Source: Centroberyx gerrardi (taxonomy: Eukaryota; Chordata; Actinopteri; Beryciformes; Berycidae). From it: 64,000 nt of DNA. Both the position numbers and the translations under genes were made by a program. The DNA is taken from positions 15,458,572-15,522,571 of the forward strand of contig NC_136008.1 in assembly GCF_048128805.1 (NCBI RefSeq), written 5' to 3'. The notes under the pieces were generated by a model that saw only the letters and a list, made by a program, of their open reading frames with translations, had not been told where the DNA came from and searched no databases. Below, piece after piece: positions 47,101-64,000 of the stretch. Within the stretch, counting starts at the first letter, position 1, and each line of letters starts with the position of its first letter.

Positions 47101-49242
47101 TACACCTCAGAATGCAGCAACAACTTAAGTATGACTGACTCTTTCTTTGAAGGTCTAATCCTACCTCAATTAGATAATTTTGACAGATCTAACCTTGACA
47201 GTCCTCTATCAGTTGAGAAGGTCCAGGAAGCCATAAAAAGCATGCAGTCAGGAAAGGCCCCTGGCCCTGGATTTGTAGTAGAATTTTATAAAAAGTTTGC
47301 ACCTCTGCTTTTGGCTATGTATTCCGAGACATTGTTAGAGGGTCAGTTACCTCCCACTCTGAGACAAGCCTAAATGCCTCGCTAAACGCCTAGAAAAAGT
47401 GCTCCCACACATTATATCCCCAGACCAGACAGGATTTGTGCAAGGGAGGCGCTCCTTCTTTAATACTCACAAGCTTTTCAACATCATTTATACTGACCCA
47501 CAGTATGCTACCCCTGAATTTGTAATATCTCTGGACGCAGAAAAAGCGTTTGACCGGGTGGAGTGGGGCTTCCTCTTTGAAACTCTGGAAAGATTTGGTT
47601 TTGGACAACATTTTATTTCTTGGGTGAAATTGTTATACACAGCCCCCTTGGCATGTGTTCGCGCAAATGATCTACAATCTCAGTATTTCCCTCTCCAAAG
47701 AGGAACAAGACAGGGCTGCCCCCTCTCCCCACTGCTTTTCCATCTGGTAATTGAGCCACTTGCCATCTCGCTACGACAATGTCAAACCTTTGAAGGTATA
47801 ACCCGAGGGAATACCCAATATAAGGTAACGTTATATGCAGATGACCTTCTGTTGTTTGTCAGCAATCCCACTTCTTCAATACCCTCTATCTTATCTAAAT
47901 TAGATCAATTCAGGAAATTATCTGGCTACAAGTTGAATCTGGGGAAAAGTGAATTGTTCCCTGTCAATTTACCTGTTCAAAATATTCCTCACTCCACCTT
48001 CCCTTTCAGGAGAGAAAGCTCTCATCTTAAATACCTTGGTATAATTGTTCCTAGAGCCTTCAATCTTCTTCTTAAACCTAATTTAACACCTTTGATAAAT
48101 AAATATAAACAAGACTTAGAATGGTGGCGCACCCTGCCACTATCAATGGCAGGTCGCATCAACATGATCAAAATGAACATAATCCCTAGATTTTTATATA
48201 TCTTCCAAAACATTCCAATATTTATTCCAAAGAAGCAATTCGTTTTAATTGATAGTATTTTCTCAAAATTTATCTGGAATAATAAACAGCCACGCATCAA
48301 TAAGCGCTTCCTGGAGAGATACAGAAGGGAGGGAGGAATGTCTATGCCTAATCTCTTACATTACTATTTTGCAAGTAATATTCAAAAGATAATCTTTTGG
48401 GTCAAAGGTCACACTGATGATAATATGCCGGACTGTGTTGCCGCAGAGTCTTATAACCTTCCTATCCACTCCTTAGTCTCTTCTGCTTTACAAGCATCCA
48501 CGGGCAGCTCAACTAATAATCCTGTGATATCCCACACACTTAAAATCTGGTCGCAATTCAGGAAACATTTTGGCTTGCTAAACCCCTCTGTCATGGCACC
48601 CATTATGTCTAACCACCTCTTTACTGCAGCTATGATAGATTTGGCCTTTCGTGCTTGGCACAGGAACGGGATCCATTTTATTAGGGATCTCTACATGGAT
48701 GGCATATTTGCATCTTTCGAGCAATTAGCAATAAAACACAAGCTGTCACGTGCTCATTTCTTTCGATATTTACAGCTGAGGATTTTTGTTAAAAAACAAT
48801 ATAACCCCTTTCCCAACTACCCCAGTGGATAAGTTGCTATCCCTGAATACAAAGTTACTATTTAAGACAAAGAATAATTTATATCCCTTATAGTCAGGAG
48901 TGTGGGAGTATGTGAAGAGAAAAAAGAAAAAAAATCCCAAATCTTAGTAGAATTTAAACTGTCTATGACTGATATACAAACTTGATGCAAATTATAAACT
49001 GTGGAGCTATACATTCACACTGCTATTAAAAAAAGGCTCCTACAGTATGTTTTGACTGATTGTAGTGACTCTCTTACCCCCAACACAGCAGGTTGCTTCT
49101 GCAGCAGATCGTGCAGCGGTCCTTTGGCATCCAGCATGATCTCTGAAGCTTGGTAATAACTGATCAGAGGTTCCTTCTTGTCCTCTGGGCCCGGCGCTTC
49201 CTCGGCTCCCTGGATCTCCATGTTGATATCAGCACAAGCCAT
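41188..49242 (-). CDS. MS4A-like four-pass membrane protein, complete, 5 coding exons, 179 aa
   Basis: Minus-strand coding exons are 49242-49078, 42026-41916, 41750-41694, 41600-41493 and 41286-41188; every intron is phase 0 with AG/GT borders. The start has a strong context (CACCATGG). The N-terminal 55 residues are acidic and cytoplasmic. Hydrophobic segments follow: MMCGLLSVGVGVLF, FIIAGLLSNLLF, VNCGCITVAAVAAALI and LQFLVLGLEAILSVVLCFW. A separate 57-base second-TM exon and the TM order are characteristic of the MS4A/CD20-like superfamily, which act as membrane adaptors or channel-associated proteins. The TM3 exon is 54 bases shorter than in its neighbour at 51202-53297, giving a shorter loop. 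Intron 1 spans 7 kb and is filled with transposons. TMEM176-type or another MS4A-superfamily member is possible. ATTTAAAATAAAGT-type sequence just past the stop (AATAAA complement at about 41161) is a likely polyA signal. Confidence 0.8.
42310..43715 (-). mobile_element. Near full-length, decayed Tc1-like transposon (1.4 kb) in MS4A-like intron 1
   Basis: Both ends read CAGTTGTG (42310 on plus; complement CACAACTG ending at 43715) and continue into long inverted repeats of about 100 bp containing TTTTCATCT...GTCATAACAATAGAT. The left copy lacks about 50 bp near its end that the right copy keeps. TA follows the right end; the left flank is TG. On the minus strand the transposase is recognisable in broken pieces: N-terminal HTH near 43371-43183 (LRRRVVDAHKAGKGYRSISK), middle at 42988-42728 (KHGGGSVIVWGCFAASGPG), and C-terminal block with PDLKPIEMLWRDLKR near 42655-42490. 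Frameshifts separate these, so the copy is inactive. Confidence 0.92.
44334..44883. mobile_element. Foldback element: 40-bp terminal inverted repeats around opposing 21-bp tandem arrays
   Basis: The ends CTATGGAAGCCTATTCCCGC (44334 on) and its near-complement finishing GGGCTTCCATAG (to 44883) form 40-bp inverted repeats, with CGCCACTCAATAAAATAAAA shared by both. Inside the left half are about 14 tandem copies of a 21-base unit (AATTCTGACTTTATATCTCAC, one base longer than the quoted core AATTCTGACTTTATATCTCA), at about 44378-44670. Inside the right half are about six copies in reverse-complement orientation, at about 44690-44836. The whole 550 bp could fold into one long hairpin. No coding capacity; flanks show no clear target duplication. 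Confidence 0.85.
45206..45737 (-). mobile_element. Internally deleted Tc1-like element with TA target duplication (532 bp)
   Basis: Terminal inverted repeats begin CACTCACTGAACACTATTAG (left) and CACTCACCGAGCACTTTATT (right, inverted), both running on to GGAACACC. TA dinucleotides flank both ends (45204-45205, 45738-45739), the signature of Tc1/mariner insertion. On the minus strand, about 45600-45345 encodes the transposase N-terminus (MGKKCDLSDFDRGVVVGARW, VDERGQRRTARLV). The catalytic domain is missing. This is a non-autonomous deletion derivative. Confidence 0.92.
45740..46495 (-). mobile_element. L1-type LINE 3' segment (ORF2 C-terminus and 3' end), minus orientation
   Basis: Minus-strand frame 46299-45982 and its upstream extension to about 46490 encode the distal ORF2 region of an L1-type LINE: a Cys motif CDRCKLAPATLFHMFWSCP and LLARQLILFLML. 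Non-coding 3' sequence follows, with (TTTA)/(TTAT) repeats near 45835-45745. It lies head to head with the plus-strand RT segment starting near 46505 and appears to be the missing 3' part of the same element. Confidence 0.8.
46505..48905 (+). pseudogene. L1-type LINE ORF2 fragment (endonuclease end and reverse transcriptase), plus orientation, broken
   Basis: Starting near an endonuclease SDHA motif (about 46530), the plus strand carries an ORF2 linker region, then a reverse transcriptase: SVEKVQEAIKSMQSGKAPGP near 47210, ISPDQTGFVQGR near 47413, SLDAEKAFDRVEWGF near 47530, RGTRQGCPLSPLLF near 47703 and the catalytic YADD near 47836. The reading frame is interrupted by a frameshift near 46880, a stop near 46980 and another break near 47370. 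The longest intact piece is 47399-48832 (477 aa). The 5' ORF1, most of the endonuclease and the 3' part are absent here. Codon use and context fit a retrotransposon rather than a host gene; the copy cannot be autonomous. Confidence 0.92.
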
Positions 49243-49256
49243 GGTGCCTCTCTGAC

Positions 49257-51201
49257 CTAGGATGATGATGGTTTCCCTTATGTTGTTTAATGATTCATTT
49301 AAACATCGCCATATTCCCTTCACCTTTTATTGTAAACCCTTTCTCCATTAGCCTTAAAATAATGTACAGTATTGTACAGTAGTGTAATTAGCCATAAAAA
49401 GCATGTAAAATGAAGTTTAAGATTACAATTAACTTTATTGATTCCTGGGGGGATATTAGGTCATTGGATCAGCAACAAATAGGAAAGAGATAAATATACA
49501 ATAAATAACAGTGAAACTTAAAAATTAGGGGACATTAGGTCATTGGATCAGCAATCAGTTTACAGTTTTAGAAATGTATAATCCATTGCAAGGTCATAAA
49601 TGCAGGGTGTGGAAAAGTGCATCACTGGCTTTTCATATTTATCAGGTTTACAAAGCAGATGTACGTTCACATCAGCATAGTCTTCATTAAGCATAGTGGA
49701 TAATTACTAATTACATTTGAATTTAATATACTAATTTATTATATAAATTTCCTCTGTTTTCATAGTTGAACATTTTTAATTATGATCTACAGGTACAACA
49801 AATAAGTGCAACATAATTCTAAGCAAGCTAGGACTTTCCCAGTTCTTTAACATCCTAGAAGAGAAAATTGTCTTTTGTTTTTAACTCTTTTTATTGTATA
49901 TTTAACCTAGTTTAACAATGTACTTTTTAACCCTTATGTAAATGCCAAGTATTTCAGATGTTTTCTCCTTCTGCAATTTGTGCATAACAATAAACAAACA
50001 AACATTATGTTAGGCACTGACAAGCGAGATGTAGCTTTTAATCTAAGTTATGATACAGTACGTCAACAGCCTGTCCCCGCACTCTGGTCCTCATCCACTT
50101 AACAGACTTTTTGTTTATCTCAAATGACATATGTAACAAACAAGCATAGAAACATCCAATTCTATACATACAGTATGTACACATATGCAGACTATGAAAT
50201 GTGGATCTACATACAAAAGATCCACATACTGCACATACAACATGCACACAGATCATGATGCACAGGCGTAATAAAAAAACAAAAATATACACTTTCGTTC
50301 TTGTTTGTATTTTGAGACCCCGAGGGAAATCAAGCTCTGCATTGCAGATACATTTATCAAAGCTTTTTTTTTCAGCGCAATTCAATAAATTCTTAGATTG
50401 TGATTCTTACCACGTTTGGCTCGATTGATATCTATTTCATACCCTTTGTATCTGTCTCAAACAACTGCACTTCTCTTTAGGCATCAGTTCCTCTTTCCTG
50501 AGATTAGTTTGAAAGTTGAGGTCATCAGCCTAACTTCCTCACTCTATCAGTGGGTGCAACCATATCAACACTGCAACTATGAGCATTTAACTTCAATTTC
50601 AATTTTTCACTACAAATTTGAATATACAATATGTTTGGGATATGCACTTAATGTCTGAAATTGTATGCGTGGTATTTCTGATTTGTTGAAATCACATTTT
50701 GCTGGTTAGTGAATCAGTGTTAAATACCACAGTATTCATTTTATTTTAATGTTTTTTACTTGTTTTTAAGAAGACAAGATGTATGGCTTGTTAACTGTAA
50801 GCATAAATACATTAAAATCTCATGTAATAAACTTGCCTGCTACAGTTTTCTTGCTCTTCTTTTGCACTCTCCTGCCTCACCAGTCCCCACATATACTCTT
50901 TGCATCATACATACACATAGAGTACACATGCATGCATGTCATGCACGTGGGTGTACATGGGACAGAGAGAAAGGTGTGAGAGAAAGAGAGAGTGAGAGAG
51001 AAAGAGAGAGAGGGAGATAGTGTATTGGCATGCATTTCCTTAAGCTCATTTCACAAAGCATAGAATTTGAGGTCTGACTCCGTCTTCAAGTTGAGAGAAG
51101 AAAAACGGGTAGGTATCACTAAAAACCTTTAAACTTTAGAGCATCACTGTTTTGATTTGCTTTCATCTAACATTCTCTGCTCATTGCTTGTTCACAGGAG
51201 A
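49257..51201. promoter_or_regulatory. Divergent intergenic region between the two MS4A-like genes
   Basis: About 1.9 kb separates the two start-codon exons, so both promoters should lie here. A splice-acceptor-like CCTAG just upstream of the minus-strand start exon (boundary about 49256) and a donor-like ACGG|GTAGGT at 51109 suggest that each gene has an upstream untranslated exon. A GA-rich simple repeat is at about 50965-51017. Promoter elements cannot be pinned down. Confidence 0.45.
49430..49560. repeat. Retroelement tail with internal ~78-bp direct duplication
   Basis: AACTTTATTGATTCCTGGGG resembles the common fish LINE/SINE tail ACTTTATTGATCCCC. The segment ATTAGGTCATTGGATCAGCA occurs twice, at about 49456 and 49534, giving a tandem duplication. 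Confidence 0.6.
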
Positions 51202-53297
51202 ATGAAGTACACATTTAAAACTGATAACTCTATGGTCATCACCATACCCATCGGGAGTCTCAAGGAGGCCCAAGAGGGTCAGCTGCTGCCAGAGAAATTC
51301 CACTGTGTGTTCAAAGATGCCTACAAGGTCTATGTTGTTAAGGGAAAACCTAAACCTTTTGGGGTAGGTTCACATATATATATATTTTTTTTTACAAATA
51401 GTGACATGGACAATTATTATCACAGCCAATTATCACATGCACAGAGATATTGTCCTGGACAGCTCTATGGTTTCCTTTTTGGCATCTGGTTTACACCAAA
51501 AATGTAGCACTATTGTATTTTCTGTTCATTTATTTTCTGTCTATTTTCTTCTTTTTACAAGGCAGCCCAAGCCATCGCTGGTGTCTTTGTCTTCAGTCTC
51601 GGTCTGCTTCTTGCCCAGACAATGACAAGAACAAATGACTTAGGTTGGCTCTACACTATACCCAGTGTTCTGGTAAAGAGAAATTCAAATGAATAATTTA
51701 CTGTTCAAAATAAATTATTGTTCTGGATGATTCTTTGAAACGTCTGAATGATTAATAAACAATAATTAAATGTAAATCAGTTCTGTTTACATCATATTGC
51801 TTGTGTTGTTTAATGTCATCCTGTAATGTAAATGATGACTGTTATATTTCAGTGTAAAATAATAACTTGAAGAAATATTTTTTAAATATCTTAGTTTGTG
51901 ATCTCTGGTGTGGTGTCCTATGCTGCGGGACATTCTCCAAACATGCATGTGGTAAGTAAACTTCAATTAAAAATGAAGAGTTTGTTCCCAAATGAAATAT
52001 CCACCAACTGGCATAAGTGAAATCTCCTCTCTCTTGGAAAAAATCTAAAATTGGGTTTTTCAGAACTAATAAATAATAATAAATTCTGATCATTCACACT
52101 GGGATTTGGATTTGGTAATCCAATTCTACCTTTAATCAATCTTAAATGTTGTGTCAAAACTCAAAGACAGAGATTAGGAAGATTAGGATTAGATAGTTTT
52201 GATGGCAAAAATCAGGGTCATTTTACCAAGAAATTGTGATCAGGATGTGGGGAAAATGTAGCCTATACATCTTGAATATGGATTAGAAATAGTAATGTGT
52301 GAATGTTTACATTCTATTGAATGTCAATAACGGTTAATGAGAGATGCTCTTGTGAACCTTTATTTTACAAAAGGTTCTTGAATTAATGAATGAAAAGTTT
52401 GCAGACAAATGGGAAGTTTTGTTTTGAATTATTTTTGCCATCCAATGAGACTTTGAATTTTGTCTTAAAGTTTTTATTCATTGTACACTCCGCAAAAAAG
52501 TGAATAAAAGTAACATACAAACTATCTTTTATACTTTTTCCATCTAGTTCTTTTTGGCATAACATGTTATGTCATAACGTCATTTGCCCAATAGATGGTG
52601 AGATAGAGTTCTATCTCAAATCTGAATTCTGTAATTTTGATCTTGTGGTATCTGGATTAGTATGATCCTGATAATTTAAAAACTGACTCAAAATCAGCAA
52701 GATCAGTCTGAACCTGGATTGCAAAAAAGGGGACTATAGAATCCTTATAATTCTGATCCAGATAATTTTGACAAATTGCGCCCAGGTGACTCTGAAAGGC
52801 TCCTGCGTTGCTGAGTCGTCACAGGTTGTTGCCTATTTTACCCTACAGACAAAGCTGTCATTCTCTCTGAACATCATCAGCTTCTTCTGGTCAGTTGTGG
52901 CTGTTTCTCTCTGCGCTCTCAATTTTCATGACCCACACGGTGTCAAGGTAAGAAAACATACCATTAGACTTGGTTGGGTGACCCCCGTAACTCTCTGAAA
53001 TACAAAACAGTGACAAATATTTATTCAATTCAAGAAGTTTCTCAACTTTTTTATTAGGTGTCTCTTGGGATCAAGGGAATGATTGCAGTTCTCCTGGTTG
53101 TTGAAATGATAATTGCCTTATTCTTGATCTACTGGTTGAGTAAAGCAGTATGCAGACAACATTTCAACACTCTGGTATGTCAGTACATTTCTCATACATA
53201 GCTATATATGAGAGTAACATAATGTTACATAACTAATAGTACTCATTCTTTTTTGCAGCCCATTATAATGCTGAGACAGGAGGTCAGAACTGCTTGA
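51202..53297 (+). CDS. MS4A-like four-pass membrane protein, complete, 6 coding exons, 215 aa
   Basis: Coding exons are 51202-51363, 51562-51672, 51895-51951, 52786-52947, 53058-53174 and 53259-53297; all introns are phase 0 with AG/GT borders. The exon beginning at 51198 places the ATG four bases after the acceptor. The N-terminal 54 residues end KVYVVKGKPKPFG, comparable to the MS4A segment just before TM1. Hydrophobic segments are AIAGVFVFSLGLLLAQ, TIPSVLFVISGVVSYAAG, FSLNIISFFWSVVAVSLCAL and GMIAVLLVVEMIIALFLIYW. A 54-residue TM3 exon contains two Cys flanking that region. The first three coding-exon sizes (54, 37 and 19 codons) nearly equal those of the minus-strand neighbour (55, 37, 19), pointing to an ancient local duplication. 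Function is unassigned; MS4A relatives are plasma- or endomembrane proteins in immune and other cells. Confidence 0.82.
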
Positions 53298-53384
53298 TGG
53301 AGCTCAGCAGACCAGCGACCAACCAGCTATTTTACATAGCCTATTTGTGCTACTTTTAATTTCACAATAGTATAAAAAAGTGCA

Positions 53385-53470
53385 TAATATCAATGTCATA
53401 TCTTGTTTTGTAAAGCACCTTGTAACCTTGTTTTGAAAAGTGCTATGTAAATAAACTTTAGTATTATTAT
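53385..53470 (+). repeat. L2-type LINE 3' tail carrying the AATAAA signal of the plus-strand MS4A-like gene
   Basis: TTGTAAAGCACCTTGTAACC, TTGTTTTGAAAAGTGCTATG and TAAATAAACTTTAGTATTAT in succession match the generic 3' tail of fish L2-like LINEs and dependent SINEs (from memory). AATAAA is at 53450-53455, about 150 bases after the stop codon, with no better signal before it. Confidence 0.6.
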
Positions 53471-53759
53471 TAGTATGTAGTCTTCATCATACTACCTACT
53501 AAGAATGCGTTGTTAATTCTGATGAATATTGTCTTAGCTTTATAAATATGCAAACAACACATTGCATGTGAATATAAAAAGCTACTTTTTGGAAATAAAT
53601 TGCCTATAATTTTTGGATATCAAATTTCCAAAATAAAGGAACACATTCCTTCTTATATTGCATCATTTCATCATTCTATAATAACATGAAGCTTATTCAT
53701 ATTGAATCCAATGCACAACAGAACATATAATAATTAATTTCTTTAAATGCTAACTGTGA

Positions 53760-54500
53760 AAAGTTTTTATTGACTCTCTTTTTAGATAAGATTGAGGACA
53801 TTGGGTCTAAGATTTCCTGCCCCATTTTGTTTACTAAGGTATCCTGGTGTATCTCCTCATCTAGATACTCTGAGTCAGTTTAGGCCGATCTCTCTTAAGG
53901 AACTAATGGACACTCTTCCAGTCCTCTTGACATCATATCACCCAAATTCCTTTTAGAAGTTTTAGATACTATGGGACCTAGCTTGTTCTCTATTGTCAAC
54001 AGCTCTCTGTGTTCTGGTTGTGTCCCTGATTACTTTAATACAGCCTGTGTTCAGCCTCTTTTAAAAAATTTGTATGTGGGTCGATATTTCAGGGATCGCC
54101 CTAGACTGTTTTTTGACCACGTGGTGTGCCACAAGGCTCAATTCTTGGCCCAGTTCTTTTTTCCTTGTATATGCTCCCTCTAGGTCACTTAATTAAGACG
54201 GCATAGCATCTCCTTCCATTGTTATGCCGATGATACCCAGCTGTACCTCTCAGACAAGCTGAGTGAACTAAATAAGTTGGCCTCTTTGCATAGCTGTTTA
54301 ATAGATGTCAAGGTCTGGGTGTCCAATTTTCTTTTTACAATTCAATTTCGGTCAAAAATGAAGTTCTTGTTATAGGTCCTGAGTGCACATCCAGCCTAAT
54401 TTGACCTGCCCTTGGTCTGCTAAATCAACATATTAAGCCTGCCTCCAAGAATTTAGGAGCCGTTTTTGACTCTGTGCCTTAACTTTGAGCAAACATACTT
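53760..54500 (+). pseudogene. Decayed L2-type LINE reverse transcriptase remnant
   Basis: In shifting plus-strand frames, motifs of an L2/CR1-like reverse transcriptase can be read: MGPSLFSIVNSSLCSGCVPD near 53971, VPQGSILGPVLF-like sequence near 54127, and FHCYADDTQLYLSDK near 54216. Frameshifts and stops separate them, so no protein is made. It follows the LINE tail at 53385-53470 but, being upstream-type sequence placed downstream, probably belongs to a separate copy. Confidence 0.72.
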
Positions 54501-56200
54501 AAAGACTTGTTCAGTCATGCTTTTTTCATCTAAGGAGCATTGCAAAAAATTGATTTGTCCCGAATTTCAGCGACACAGAAAGGATTTTACATGTTTTTAT
54601 TTTATCTTGCCTTGACTACTGCAATGCTTTGTTTACCAAAAACAGAATGGCTCTTTGGTGTTCTTAAAGGCCAAAATGAAGAGACGGGACAATATCTCCC
54701 CCAACAAAACAACAAAACACAGTCTGCTTTAGACAACATTACATGAAAAAAAATTGCTTTGTTTTCAGACCAGCAACATAGGCTATATACAACACACTGT
54801 AATTTCTGTTTGATATCAGTAGGAACTGTGATACAGTTTGCTAATTACTGCCGACTTTTTTCAAGAATGAAATTTCTCATGGACTACAAAGAAATTGAAA
54901 ACTGCTTAATTTAGGCAGAAAAACAGGTAGCCTAGTAATAAATAACGGTATGCCTCCATTCCATTGCAAACACTTAGGGGAGAACAAGGTAAAATTAGCC
55001 ACTTTTTGCATTTTGTGCTACTGCAGCAAAATAAATGTGTATTTATTTCAAAAAATAATTGCTATGTATATACTTAAAGTATTTTCTGTAGCTTATACAG
55101 TTAGAAACAAGACACATTAATAAAGTTGATCTTTTGGCATAACTAAAAATGTTACACAACTTAAAACTTCTGACTAGGGCTGTACCAGCATGCCACAAGT
55201 TCAGTTTCAGGGTCCATTTCAAATTCAAACAACATAATTTAGGTTCACTTAAATATATGTTTAGATCATTGTGATCTTTTCTTATTTTCAAAATGTTAAT
55301 GCACAGCTTGGCTCGACACAACTGTCAACAGAATGTTTGTGCAGTGTGGGTCACAGATTCAGGGAAATGAATTTCTCTCCCTAAGTCTATGATCACATGA
55401 TTCATTTCGTGTAAGGTTGCCTGCATACAAGGGGTGACTCATCTTACCCACAGGCTCAATTTACCCCAATCTCCCCTATCCCATATCAATATGGGGGATG
55501 TAAAAAAAAAAAGAAAGTTATCTCTTCGGTGTCATCTTCCCAACTACAGTAGACAAGACAACAAAAATCTTCTGACGGTGGGGGTCCAATGGGTGTCTGT
55601 GGTGTAAAACATCTCTTCTTGGTTGCCCTCTATATACAGTATTTATATAGGGAGCCCTTGGGCTATCAGCTCTGTTTTGGGTTGAATATCATGTGAAGCC
55701 ATCACATCAGCGACCACATGAGGGAGATAAACACACACAAAGTCTCAAGTAAAGTGACGTGTGTATCCGAGTGGAGGACGTGCTCATTCATTCATTCAAA
55801 ATGCAAATGACTGATCCATGCTGTAACCTTACCTTTTTCAGAGCCTTACGCTGTTTAATGGACACGGTGGGGTTACCAGGTGACTATTTAGAGTTGAAAG
55901 TAATGATTATAACTATGAGGTAAATTAAGAGGTCAAAGTTATGTCATGGTTTTACAAGTCCTTGTATTAAGGTCATAGCGAAAACCAGGTAATAATATTA
56001 GCACAAGACAGGCACATGATTGACTTTTCCGCTCTTGGGACACTCCCTACTATTTTACACCAATCAAAATTCAAAGTTAAGAATTTCCCTAAAACTGTCT
56101 GCCCTCTTTTTAACCCTCTGCTGCTCCCTCTCGCCAGCAGTCAACACATCACGTCTCTTAACGTTTAGGCTGCTTTGTAATTTTACATTTTTTGACATTG
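54501..56200. other. Intergenic sequence before ptdss1
   Basis: A/T-rich DNA with short chance frames on both strands. The first few hundred bases may still be eroded LINE sequence. No gene, RNA or clear repeat is recognised in the rest. Confidence 0.5.
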
Positions 56201-56284
56201 ACTCTATTTCTGTCTGTTGTAGTGGTTGTTGTCGCTTTCTAATGCTACTCTAGAGGAGGAGGAGGAGCACTCCTGTGTCCAGCT
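56201..56284 (+). promoter_or_regulatory. Probable ptdss1 5' UTR / core promoter area
   Basis: Sequence immediately upstream of the ptdss1 ATG contains a GAGGAGGAGGAGGAG run and a TCTGTTGTAGTGGTTGTTGT stretch. No TATA box is evident. The assignment rests on position only. Confidence 0.35.
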
Positions 56285-63033
<6,749 letters not shown>

Positions 63034-64000
63034 GAATGGGAGCCAGAGGCTGGTGGGCCCCTCCTGAACTCACACCAAGGAGCCAGGAGAGAAGGATGAG
63101 GTTGAAAGGGGTAAAGATATGATCACTTCCTGGTGCATTTCAACTCTAGAGAAACCCTCACCTACGATAGAGGGAGTGGAGACAGAGGAGAGGCTAGGTG
63201 GATGAGCAGGCCCATGCAGTGTTAGGAGTACAGAGAGGCTTGGACTACAGAGATGCACGATTATTTGTGGGCTGTAGTCACAGAAATGGCTCCTAGCCCA
63301 CTGATCACAGGTGTTTGACTGTGTGTGTGTGTGTGTGTTGTGTGCATGTGTGTGAGAGGAAGAGAGAGATGAGAGATGGCAATACAGGACTGCCCATCCT
63401 AGATTTGAACGCATGATCATTGTAGTTGGTAAACTGTAATTTACAAACTACATTTATCCTACGATACAATATATCATTTATTGTTAATGTAAATTTGACG
63501 GGTTAGGTCCTATAATTAAACTACTGTATGTAATTGGTTCAACACATTTCAATATTAAAAGACGCTATGTAGAATATATCACATAAATCAGAGCCTGTAT
63601 GTTTATAGCACAGAAAGGCTTATGTTCTCTCAGAGTGGGCAAATATCTATTGTCAGTCTTTTAAGTAGTTTCAATCATCTATTGTCGATTTACGTTTTCA
63701 CAGATGTTGGTGTTCACATTTTTTTTGTGTTTATAACTTGAACAGAGAGTGGAATGTGAACAGGAATTCAATGCAAACCAGCTTTAGTGTTGTAGGATGA
63801 TTCTCTGAGGTTTGTGTTTGACCTGGATTGAAGCAAAGCACACAGTTGAAGCACTTTTTAGAATATCCTAGACGCACGGGCAGTTAAGTTCTGTTTTCTC
63901 TGAAATACTGTACATTTGTAATGTTTGAGTATTTTGTGAATCATTGTGACCTTGAGTGATTTTACTCTCCCTGTACATCTGTGGCTGCTATCTTTTTTTT
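63034..64000 (+). other. ptdss1 3' UTR and downstream sequence to window end
   Basis: Non-coding sequence after the TAG. It includes a (GT)n tract at about 63319-63338. ATTAAA hexamers at about 63515 and 63554 are candidate polyadenylation signals; no AATAAA is seen. The long minus-strand frame at 63070-63420 runs through the repeat and has no family resemblance. Confidence 0.5.

Noticed and set aside
47399..48832. The longest uninterrupted frame in the window (477 aa) as a possible host gene
   Set aside because: It contains LINE reverse-transcriptase motifs including YADD, lies among broken frames of the same element, has no introns and sits inside a host intron; it is part of a dead retrotransposon.
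63070..63420. 116-aa minus-strand frame after ptdss1
   Set aside because: It runs through a (GT)n repeat within the 3' UTR and shows no domain or conserved motif.

Overview
The window is vertebrate nuclear DNA, almost certainly from a teleost fish. Genes are split into many short exons with GT/AG introns. Most of the sequence is intronic or intergenic, rich in (GT)n and (CT)n microsatellites, with Tc1-like, hAT-like and L1/L2-type elements. I see no bacterial or phage features, no CRISPR array and no tRNA or rRNA gene.

Layout. (1) 1-470 (+): last coding exon of a naked-cuticle gene (nkd2/nkd1-like, Wnt/Dishevelled antagonist), recognised by its histidine-rich C-terminus; its 3' UTR probably ends near 1205. 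(2) 1.2-13.5 kb: intergenic/regulatory DNA with no convincing gene. (3) 14103-40130 (+): a complete plekhg4b/quattro-type RhoGEF gene. I placed 23 coding exons whose splice phases all agree and sum to 1756 codons plus stop. The order is a long N-terminal region, a CRAL-TRIO-like segment, a spectrin/coiled-coil region, a DH domain, a PH domain and a Ser-rich tail. Its 3' introns carry three hAT-type elements, one with a second element nested in it. (4) 41188-49242 (-) and 51202-53297 (+): two divergently oriented four-TM genes of the MS4A (CD20-like) superfamily, with nearly superimposable exon structures. The 7-kb first intron of the minus-strand gene is a transposon sink: a 1.4-kb Tc1 copy, a foldback element built from 21-bp tandem repeats, a deleted Tc1-like element with TA target duplication, and an L1-type retrotransposon in two opposing pieces. 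(5) 53.4-56.2 kb: an L2-type LINE tail and decayed reverse-transcriptase remnant, then sparse sequence. (6) 56285-63033 (+): a complete 13-exon ptdss1 gene (468 aa; phosphatidylserine synthase 1), with 3' UTR running to the window end.

The four kinds of gene have no obvious shared pathway; this is ordinary syntenic neighbourhood. In human, NKD2 and PLEKHG4B are both at 5p15.33 (from memory), which favours the nkd2/plekhg4b assignment over nkd1/plekhg4, though the latter pair is also on one human chromosome arm (16q). I found no convincing new biological system. The most unusual items are the foldback/tandem-repeat element, the inverted L1 copy, the matched MS4A pair, and several long near-perfect hairpins.
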